A stretch of DNA of 14,203 bases from Symbiodinium natans (taxonomy: Eukaryota > Sar > Dinophyceae > Suessiales > Symbiodiniaceae). Positions within the stretch are counted from its first letter, which is position 1, and every line of letters starts with the position of its first letter. Below the pieces are notes generated by a model. It was not told where the DNA came from, did no database searches, and saw only the letters and a list, made by a program, of their open reading frames with translations. Where the stretch lies: positions 1 to 14,203 of the forward strand of contig CAJNDS010001559.1 in assembly GCA_905221605.1 (NCBI GenBank), written 5' to 3'. Positions 8,361-14,157 of the stretch are shown here, piece after piece. The position numbers and the translations under genes are program-made.

Positions 8361-8745
8361 AACTTAATGAATGAACGGAGTGAATAAGTGAACGCATGAA
8401 GAGAACACTATATTATTATTGGTAAGGAGTTTACGTACGCACGCAATAATAATAGAGTGTGAACGTAACAACGAAACAAAGTGCGCCCAACAATATATTT
8501 TATAGGGGCGCGTACTATAATACTATTTTCCCCTGGCGTCTAATTAATTATATTTTAAGTTCGCCCGGTAATATAAGACGAAGAGAATACTATTTCGCAA
8601 GCATTACAATGAAAGCGTGAATGCTGTGCGGAATAGTATGAACGCAGTAAAACCCCTATTAAATATATTGTCCGGGCGCTCTTTGTACTCTCTTTATATA
8701 CGCCCGGGATAACTTAGTATATTGAAGGTGGAGAGAGTGTAGTGA

Positions 8746-8793
8746 ACTAATTTACAAACGAATGAATGAAGTGAATGAGTGCGTGAAATTAGT
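8746..8793 (+). repeat. hairpin with extended RYAA...GCRYG loop
   Basis: A perfect 8-bp stem ACTAATTT/AAATTAGT encloses a 32-nt loop that begins ACAAACGAATG and ends GAGTGCGTG. Confidence 0.82.
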
Positions 8794-9044
8794 GAATGAA
8801 CGAACGAAACAGTGAAGAGAGCTTCTTTAATGCATTTATAAGTGAACTAGTGAGCGCATGAAATGTATGAACGATTTTAGTGAGTGAAAGAAGCACGCAG
8901 TATTAATAATGTGAGAACGAAGTGAAGACGCGGGCGAACTACAATATTATTATGTGCCCGCACGAAGCGAACTAGTGAGCGAAAGAAGAGAATTATATTG
9001 CGCTCACTTCGTTCTCTTCACGGTTATAATAATATAATGCGTAC

Positions 9045-9150
9045 GTCCCTGTCATCTGTTGCCCGTGGATGGACCTTTAGGACGCAGTATTAATCGCTCT
9101 CTGAATCTCCCGTCCATCCCAACCTCAGCTCTTAGTACTAATCCTGTAGA
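9045..9150 (-). rRNA. candidate LSU rRNA fragment, sarcin-ricin region
   Basis: The minus strand reads GGATTAGTACTAAGAGCTGA and then GGTTGGGATGGACG, against LSU domain VI CTCCTAGTACGAGAGGACC and GGAGTGGACG. AGTAC and the following GGACG are shared, but the loop itself (TAAGAG in place of GAGAG) is not canonical. An internal pairing GGATGGAC (9067-9074) with GTCCATCC (9112-9119) encloses the rest. The island is free of filler hairpins. The altered loop keeps the confidence low. Confidence 0.35.
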
Positions 9151-9823
9151 GAATACATGAAGTGAATTGCAAAGAAGTGAAACGAATGCGCGAATTTACT
9201 GAATGTATGAACGAAACGTGTGAGCCGCACAAAATAAGTCTTTTTACGTGCGGCATTATGCGGGCGTACTAAGAATTACTATATTCGCCCGCTCACTCAT
9301 TACATAACAAGAGAACGAAGTGAACGTGTGAACTGAGTGAATAAACGAGCGTAGCGAATGCATGAACGAAGAGAACACAGTGAACATAGTGAGCGCCCTA
9401 ATGATTATATCCTAGATCCAGAGGTGAAAGCATAAAGTGAGTAAAAGGGCGCATGAATATACTTATTATAAGCCCTTTTGAGTACAGCATTTTGGGGGCC
9501 ATTTTAGTTCTTTTTATACGGCCCCCTTGTTCCCTTAACTAAATACGAAGAGAGAGAAGCGAACGAGGGAGTGAAATGAACTAATTTGCAAGGAACGCGC
9601 GAAAATAGTGAGTGAACGTCGTATTTTAGGAGCGTGTACGTATGCACGAATTAAGAAGAGAAGCGTATTAACTTCGTGCACACGGTTCGCCCCTTAAATT
9701 AGCTGTTTCCTTTTACCTTTTTTGCGAATGAACTTAATTCGCAGTAATAATAGTATTTTACGGGCGGTCACTTATTCTTTTATTCGCCCGTGTATTCTCT
9801 TCTCTCACTACGTTCGTGCGCTA

Positions 9824-9864
9824 CTTTCATTCTATTCGCGCACTAGTTTGCAATAGAATTAAAG
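9824..9864 (-). repeat. hairpin with 15-nt RYAARCTWGYGCRYG loop
   Basis: Arms 9824-9836 and 9852-9864 pair with one mismatch over 13. The loop 9837-9851 on the minus strand is GCAAACTAGTGCGCG. Confidence 0.9.
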
Positions 9865-9885
9865 TACGCGTTCTCACTTCGTTCG

Positions 9886-9938
9886 TGCATTAATACAATT
9901 ATAAGGACAAGGGACGCATGAATTGTATTACAAATGCA
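9886..9938 (+). repeat. RYAA...GCRYG-loop hairpin, ATAAGGA type
   Basis: Arm 9886-9900 pairs with 9921-9938, with a 3-nt bulge (9931-9933). The loop 9901-9920 is ATAAGGACAAGGGACGCATG. It ends just before the second copy of the 275-bp repeat. Confidence 0.88.
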
Positions 9939-9945
9939 CGCACGA

Positions 9946-10220
9946 TGTGAATGAACGCAGCGGTTACAATAAGCTTGGAAACAGATGAACGGAGTGAATC
10001 CCACGCCTTATTGTACGGGCTAGTTCATGAACACAGTGAGAACGCCCCCCTTTGAGACCTTATGTTTAGTTCTGTCCATGAAACCAACCGCTGAACCACC
10101 AAGAACCACATGTCAACCACACCCTGAAGCCCCCACACCGCCGTCTCTTGACATTAGTTCGCTAACCGCCCCGTTCACCCATTAAAATATTAAATTACAA
10201 GGGCGAAAAGACCCGCGTGA
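9946..10220 (+). repeat. 275-bp direct repeat, copy 2
   Basis: This copy has the same orientation as 7611-7885, with differences at 10004, 10005 and 10114. Two of the three differences lie in the loop of the leading hairpin (AAT to ACG), where they do not disturb pairing. Direct repeats of this length could recombine to give subgenomic molecules lacking or isolating the 2.3 kb between them. Confidence 0.97.
10035..10197 (-). rRNA. rRNA-like island, copy 2 (identity uncertain)
   Basis: This is the second copy of the island at 7700-7862, offset by 2335 bases and differing here by a single base (C at 10114 against A at 7779). Nothing distinguishes which copy is expressed. Other rRNA pieces in this window appear once, so the duplication is probably recombinational. 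Confidence 0.35.
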
Positions 10221-10260
10221 CGCCCGTAATATATTAATTAAGGGCCCTTTCATGCTGTGT

Positions 10261-10354
10261 TAAAAGCCCCGTCCATTAATGCACTAAGTTTTAATATTAT
10301 TGCAAGCTTGCGCGCGAATATATTAAAATTTAGTACATTTAATTGGGGCTTTTA
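10261..10354 (+). repeat. long hairpin with 15-nt RYAARCTWGYGCRYG loop
   Basis: The outer stem TAAAAGCCCC/GGGGCTTTTA (10261-10270 with 10345-10354) is continued by near-perfect pairing of TTAATGCACTAAGTTTTAAT with the matching right arm. The loop 10302-10316 is GCAAGCTTGCGCGCG. Confidence 0.9.
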
Positions 10355-10356
10355 CC

Positions 10357-10420
10357 CCCCTTTATTATACTACTAAAAAGCGTGCACAAGTTTACCTTTT
10401 TAGTATTATAATTAAAGGGG
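10357..10420 (-). repeat. hairpin with 15-nt RYAARCTWGYGCRYG loop
   Basis: Arms 10357-10379 and 10397-10420 are complementary with a mismatch and a bulge. The loop core 10381-10395 on the minus strand is GTAAACTTGTGCACG. It follows the preceding hairpin with two bases between and leads into the SSU 530-loop fragment. Confidence 0.9.
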
Positions 10421-10427
10421 TTACTCT

Positions 10428-10616
10428 GGGGCTGAGTCTTAATGTCTAGACAGAATATCCCCTTTAAGACTAGGAATTAGTACTATCATCACACCTTGAG
10501 ACCCTGTTAACGCCTGGTCTGGATAACACTCGTCCTTTCATGAGTCTTACCGCTGGAGCTGGAACTAGATGCATGAGTCTTCTGTCTTCATCTCCAAGTC
10601 TAGGGTCTTTTCCCCA
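10428..10616 (-). rRNA. SSU rRNA fragment containing the 530-loop region
   Basis: The minus strand reads CCAGCTCCAGCGGTAAGACT and, further on, GAGTGTTATCCAGACCAGGC then GTTAAC. This follows the universal SSU h18 pattern CCAGCAGCCGCGGTAATAC ... GCGTTATCCGGATTTATTGGGCGTAAA in order and with similar spacing. Downstream, AAGGTGTGATGATAGTAC may correspond to the GCGGTGAAATGCGTAGA segment. The piece is about 180 nt, is free of the filler hairpin motifs and is clearly less AT-rich than its surroundings. The complementary ends (GGGGAAAAGAC at one side, CTTAAAGGGG inside the other) make the exact limits uncertain. Confidence 0.76.
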
Positions 10617-10728
10617 TTATTATAATACGGGCTTTAAATGCGCGAGCTTATTTAATGTACGCCCGTAATATAATAATAGGGGCAAAGAGCTCCAAGACCC
10701 GGGTATTATGGTGGAGTTCTAATATTAA

Positions 10729-10768
10729 TACGCCCTTATAAGGACTGAAAGGACGCATGAAGGGCGTA
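10729..10768 (+). repeat. RYAA...GCRYG-loop hairpin, ATAAGGA type
   Basis: There is a perfect 9-bp stem TACGCCCTT/AAGGGCGTA (10729-10737, 10760-10768), extended outward by TAATATTA on both sides. The 22-nt loop begins ATAAGGAC and ends GGACGCATG. Confidence 0.9.
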
Positions 10769-11184
10769 GTAATATTATGAACGAAAGATGCGCACGAAAC
10801 AAAATCATATGTGCGCACACAACACTCTTTTACTTTATATCCCGGGCGTCTATTTAGTACTTATTATGTGCCCGGGACATGAATATAATAGTATTATTCT
10901 ACGGGCTTTTATTACGCCCGTAACACTCTTTTTCTTCGTTCTTCATTCACTTCCCTTTATCTCTTCACTCTGTTCTCTATTCATGCGTCGTGTTCGCTGG
11001 CTCACTTACTCCTCATAATAGAGAACGTGAAGAGAACATGTGAAGTGAATTACAAACGAATGCAATGAGTGCGTGAATTAACTGAACATGTGAACGAAAT
11101 GAGCGTACGAAATGTGCGGCATAATAGTAGTACGTTTTAATTGGCCGCACACATGTACGCTACAATAATACTAAAAGACTGTAT

Positions 11185-11238
11185 AATTTTAATATAAAAT
11201 ATAAGGACGTAAGGACGCATGATTTTATTATTAAAATT
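11185..11238 (+). repeat. RYAA...GCRYG-loop hairpin, ATAAGGA type
   Basis: Arms 11185-11200 and 11222-11238 are complementary apart from a 1-nt bulge. The 21-nt loop 11201-11221 begins ATAAGGACG and ends GGACGCATG. The stem is purely A+T, unlike the G+C stem of the copy at 10729. Confidence 0.9.
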
Positions 11239-11337
11239 CAGGCTTTTAACGGGCTAGTTCGCGAGCATACTATTTTTACTTTGTGGCTCGATCGTTCGCC
11301 CGTAATGACAGTATATTTTAACGAGAGAACGAAGTGA

Positions 11338-11379
11338 ACATATGAATTACAATGAGGCACGAAGCGTGAATTCATGTGT
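11338..11379 (+). repeat. hairpin with extended RYAA...GCRYG loop
   Basis: An 11-bp stem with one mismatch (11338-11348, 11369-11379) encloses the loop ACAATGAGGCACGAAGCGTG. Confidence 0.83.
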
Positions 11380-11502
11380 GAACGAGTGAGCGGTTCATGC
11401 GTGCGCTCTCTCACACTCACGCCCCTTTAATAATAATAAAAGCCCGCGCGTTTCCTTGCGTCTTTATTATTATTATGTAGGGGCTTATAGTGTGTGGAGA
11501 GA

Positions 11503-11562
11503 ATCCTAAAGGTAACAAAGAATCCTGGTAATCGAGGGAGATGTCGTAAGTTGTCTTTATGG
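11503..11562 (+). rRNA. candidate SSU rRNA fragment, 3' end region
   Basis: GAATCCTGGTAATCG resembles the SSU word GGAATCGCTAGTAATCG (E. coli about 1335-1350), and shortly after, GATGTCGTAAGTTG resembles GAAGTCGTAACAAGG (about 1490-1505). The roughly 130 bases that separate these words in a normal SSU are absent here. The piece could be a compacted 3' domain or the resemblance could be partly chance. An 8-bp ACACGGGC/GCCCGTGT hairpin (11572-11579 with 11599-11606) follows immediately and may define the 3' boundary. Confidence 0.4.
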
Positions 11563-11693
11563 GATTGGTTTACACGGGCTAGTTATTATTATGTAGACGC
11601 CCGTGTGCACCCTTAATAGAATGAGAGAAAAGGGCGTGAATATAATAAACTAATAACCGCCCGTAATAATAAGCTAATGAACACAGTGAGTGA

Positions 11694-11724
11694 ACTAAAT
11701 TATAAACTTGTGCGTGAATTTAGT
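11694..11724 (+). repeat. hairpin with 15-nt RYAARCTWGYGCRYG loop
   Basis: A perfect 8-bp stem ACTAAATT/AATTTAGT encloses the loop ATAAACTTGTGCGTG (11702-11716). Confidence 0.88.
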
Positions 11725-11727
11725 GAA

Positions 11728-11840
11728 TGAGCCCCAAGACCCGGATGTAGAAACTAAGCGAAACCAACCATTACCAACAGACCTGGAAAAGCCACATGAA
11801 TGAGACCCCTTTGAACAAGAGCCAAGATTCAATGGATGGT
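11728..11840 (+). other. unassigned RNA-like island
   Basis: This is an A- and C-rich island with AACCAACCATT near the start and AATGGATGGTTG at the end, which can pair to close it. It contains GAGACCCCTTTG, similar to a TTTGAGACC word in the duplicated block. I do not recognise the RNA. It differs clearly from the hairpin filler on both sides. Confidence 0.3.
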
Positions 11841-11953
11841 TGCGTTCTCTTCACGTACTATAATACTATTATCTTCATATTATCCCGGGCGGTTCTTTGT
11901 TCACTTATTCGCCCGGTACGTAATGAATAATGTGAGTGAATACGTGAGCGCAT

Positions 11954-11995
11954 TAATAATATTACAATGAACAAAGTGAAGCGTGAATATTATTA
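11954..11995 (+). repeat. hairpin with extended RYAA...GCRYG loop
   Basis: A perfect 10-bp stem TAATAATATT/AATATTATTA encloses a 22-nt loop that begins ACAATGAAC and ends GAAGCGTG. Confidence 0.85.
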
Positions 11996-12004
11996 AAAGC
12001 GTGT

Positions 12005-12118
12005 GAACGAAGTACGAACCACCATGCGTCCACCAATCATGCGTGCACTTCTGGATAAATCTCTAGCACATATTGAGTACTAATGTGCCCGAAGACTCAA
12101 TAATCTCCCGGTTATAAA
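12005..12118 (+). other. unassigned RNA-like island
   Basis: This segment is nearly free of the GC-arm hairpins that dominate downstream. ATTGAG (12073-12078) can pair with CTCAAT (12095-12100) around a loop containing ACTAATGTGCCCGAAG. It begins with CACCATGCGTCCACCAATCATGCGTG written as two ATGCGT words 14 bases apart. No rRNA domain is recognised. It is possibly a small RNA fragment. Confidence 0.22.
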
Positions 12119-12153
12119 GAGAGCACTCATGACATAGTTCTTTCTCCTTCATT

Positions 12154-12852
12154 CGCGGGCTTATTCATTAAGTCTTTTAGTTTATATGCCCGCGGATACT
12201 ATAATTGTACGGGCGCATTCATATCTTTCTTATAGCGCCCATAATAATAAGTTAATAACCGGGCCTATAATATAATACTTTGGGGCCCGGTAAACCCTAG
12301 TATTATGATAGGAAAGGAGTGAATAATAATATTACGGGGGTTTTACAATGAGCCCCGTGAAGCATGAATGCACGTGAATTATATGAACGAAGTGGTGAAC
12401 GGGCCTATATTTTATTATCTTCTGGCCCGTGTAAATAATAGAATAATAGAACGAAGTAGTGAAACAAAGGGCATATTAGTACTACTTCATTCTATTATTC
12501 ACACACCCGGGCATTTATTAGTAATTTTATAGCGCCCGGGAATTATTAAGAAGAAAACATAATATGTACGGGCCATTTAATAATAGAATATTGGCCCGTG
12601 TAAACTCATAAACTACACTGTTATTACTATTTAACGGGCACATATTAATATTCTCATTTCGTGCCCGTAATATTATAATAATTATTACTATTCACCCCTG
12701 GGATATATTCATAAGGTAATAATAGGGTTTTTTATGCGGGCTTTAAAGGACTTATTAATTAGCCCGCTATAACAGTACTAAATTACTACGAAGAGAAAAC
12801 ACTAATAAAATATAGTGTGCGGGCCTATGAAAATATTATTAGTGTGCCCGCA
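12154..12852 (+). repeat. array of GC-arm hairpins
   Basis: At least ten hairpins occur in 700 bases. Arm pairs: 12154-12160/12188-12194, 12211-12216/12235-12240, 12258-12265/12284-12291, 12399-12405/12424-12430, 12506-12512/12534-12540, 12568-12574/12593-12599, 12634-12641/12661-12668, 12736-12742/12761-12767 and 12818-12824/12846-12852. Arms are CGCGGGC, ACGGGCC, CCCGGGC and similar; loops are 18-23 nt (27 in the first) and A+T-rich. This is the densest such stretch in the window. Confidence 0.88.
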
Positions 12853-12864
12853 TAATAGTAATAA

Positions 12865-12916
12865 TGTTCACTTAAAAGCCCTGGAAAGATATTAAAATTG
12901 GGCTTTTAAGTGAGCA
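12865..12916 (+). repeat. long hairpin downstream of cox3
   Basis: TCACTTAAAAGCCC (12868-12881) is perfectly complementary to GGGCTTTTAAGTGA (12900-12913), and pairing extends three more positions with one G-T. The loop is 18 nt. It lies 43 bases past the cox3 stop on the minus strand, a plausible 3' processing or termination structure; that role is inferred. Confidence 0.87.
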
Positions 12917-12958
12917 CAATATTGTAATTATAAGGTAAAGAACGTAGTGATGCACGCT

Positions 12959-13702
12959 TTAATTATAATATTGGCGAACGAAAGCAGTACAAGAAAAGAA
13001 GATAAGAAAAAGAAGTAAAATACAAAGAATTAGATGAAAGAAATGTAATGCTGTAAGAAAAAAGAAAAGACAACTATAAAGTGAATCATTAATTGAATAT
13101 GCGAGAATACGAAATTCTTTAATCTGCAAACTAATAAAAAGAGAAGATAAATAGAATGACCACAAAGTGAAGAAAATAATATATTGTGATGAAATTTCTA
13201 AATTAATAAAAGCATTTCCTAAAGATATAGCAGCATTAGATAAAAGAAGTGTATTAGCAAAAGTTAATTCACAAGGATCTGGAAGATAGAAAGCTTCTCC
13301 AGGCCACATCCCTAAAGTTGGACAAGATAATAAATGAAAAGATGTCCAAAAGAAGGATACAAATAATAGAGCTTCAGAAACTAGAAAAACCCCAAAAAGA
13401 AGAAAAAAGATTATTAATAAGACTTCATATTTTTTAGTGAATTCTCTTAATAAATCTATAGACCAAATATGAAAACTATAAATTAATCCAAATAAAAGAT
13501 GATAAAATATAAGAAAATAATTCTATGAGAAGTGAATTCCAGTCCAACAATAAATATTAAATCCTGTAAAGATAAATAGAATTATAATAAGAGCAAAGAA
13601 TAATAACAAAGAACTATTAATAAGAAAACAAAATGAATCTGATGTAACTTCTAAATGTTTAGATTTCCAAAATACCAAATAATACGTACAAAAGGGCCTC
13701 AT
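12959..13702 (-). CDS. cox3: cytochrome c oxidase subunit III, helices 1-6 only; in-frame TAG; C-terminus absent
   Basis: This is subunit III of cytochrome c oxidase, inner membrane. Numbering from the ATG at 13700-13702: HIWSIDLLREF (78-88), VSEALLFVSFFW (108-119), PTLGMWPGEAFYLPDPCELT (128-147), LLLSNAAISLGNAF, a Q-x-K-E-F motif near 193-197 and ALHFFH (218-223), the usual order of cox3. The helix after ALHFFH is followed directly by filler-coded residues and TAA, so the usual YWHFVDxxW segment and helix 7 are missing. Codon 60 (13523-13525) is TAG with good homology on both sides in the same frame. The ATG is in a filler hairpin loop, so the true N-terminus is uncertain; dinoflagellate cox3 messages usually lack a standard start. 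In dinoflagellates cox3 is known to be split into a helix 1-6 part and a helix 7 part joined by trans-splicing, which fits this truncation. A broken gene copy is the alternative. Confidence 0.92.
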
Positions 13703-13942
13703 AAAATATTACTATTTTTCTAGCCCTTACAATTTACTATTAAATGATGTGGGTAAAAGTAAGAAAGAAGCGAATATAATATAATGAATGCGTGAGCGCA
13801 ATAATAATAATGAAAGGAATGAATGAATTTAGTACGGGATTTAATGCTTCATGGACGTCCTTTATCCCCGTTCGCAGGCTCATTATGAAGTGAGTGAACA
13901 ACATTCAGGCTGTCATGCGTGCGTTTACTGCCTCATTCATAG

Positions 13943-14012
13943 TGCCCCTTTAATAGTATTATTTTAATGCAAACTTGTGCGCGATTACAATAATAATATT
14001 AAATTAGGGGCA
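13943..14012 (+). repeat. hairpin with 15-nt RYAARCTWGYGCRYG loop
   Basis: The outer stem TGCCCCT/AGGGGCA (13943-13949, 14006-14012) continues inward as an A+T stem with a few mismatches. The loop 13969-13983 is GCAAACTTGTGCGCG. Confidence 0.87.
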
Positions 14013-14068
14013 CGAATGAACGCAGTAAAACCACCATTGACAAGTTACCGCATTAAAGGACTCATAAA

Positions 14069-14157
14069 AAGCCCCTACAATTATAATACTACGGGCCAGT
14101 TCACTTATAAAGAATGCATGAAGTGAACGTAAGGCCCGTATTATTATATTGGGGCTT
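14069..14157 (+). repeat. nested three-tier hairpin
   Basis: Three coaxial stems are nested: AAGCCCC/GGGGCTT (14069-14075, 14151-14157), ACGGGCC/GGCCCGT (14091-14097, 14133-14139) and GTTCACTT/AAGTGAAC (14099-14106, 14121-14128). A+T pairing fills the gap between the first two. The stacking of one hairpin inside another suggests repeated insertion. Confidence 0.85.

Larger units (their letters stand above)
7886..9044. other. hairpin-rich filler, no gene
   Basis: Besides the conserved-loop hairpins at 7936, 8092, 8301 and 8746, it holds GCGCCC/GGGCGC (8483-8488, 8506-8511), a TCCGGGCG-type hairpin (8671-8678 with 8701-8709), GCTTCTTT/AAAGAAGC (8821-8828, 8887-8894) and GCGGGC/GCCCGC (8930-8935, 8956-8961). 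Two short hairpin-poor stretches near 8035-8090 and 8225-8280 may be RNA pieces that I cannot identify. Confidence 0.7.
9151..9945. other. hairpin-rich filler, no gene
   Basis: Hairpins: GCCGCAC/GTGCGGC (9224-9230, 9248-9254), GCGGGCG/CGCCCGC (9260-9266, 9286-9292), AAAAGGGC/GCCCTTTT (9443-9450, 9472-9479), GGGGGCC/GGCCCCC (9494-9500, 9520-9526) and ACGGGCG/CGCCCGT (9760-9766, 9785-9791). GAACGAAGTGAAC words cluster at 9312-9370. Confidence 0.75.
10617..11502. other. hairpin-rich filler, no gene
   Basis: Hairpins: TACGGGC/GCCCGTA (10626-10632, 10661-10667), TCCCGGGC/GCCCGGGA (10840-10847, 10870-10877), TACGGGC/GCCCGTA (10900-10906, 10916-10922), TGTGCGGC/GCCGCACA (11113-11120, 11144-11151), ACGGGC/GCCCGT (11249-11254, 11298-11303) and a two-part stem 11421-11440/11463-11484. 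Open frames at 10788-11018 and 11238-11420 are filler-coded. Confidence 0.75.
11563..12153. other. filler with two RNA-like islands
   Basis: Islands at 11728-11840 and 12005-12118 are separated by hairpins: ACACGGGC/GCCCGTGT (11572-11579, 11599-11606), a CCGGGCG/CGCCCGG pair near 11885-11916, and the conserved-loop members at 11694 and 11954. No coding sequence is recognised. Confidence 0.7.

Noticed and set aside
10302-10311. GCAAGCTTGC as a simple restriction-site-like palindrome
   Set aside because: It is better explained as a variant of the shared 15-nt loop, since five other loops align with it over the full 15 nt.
10788-11420. Open frames at 10788-11018 (+) and 11238-11420 (-)
   Set aside because: Both cross several hairpins whose arms are GC palindromes; the peptides simply reflect those arms.
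12154-12852. CRISPR-like array
   Set aside because: Spacing is regular-looking, but the units are inverted pairs with differing arms, not direct identical repeats, and no cas gene is present.
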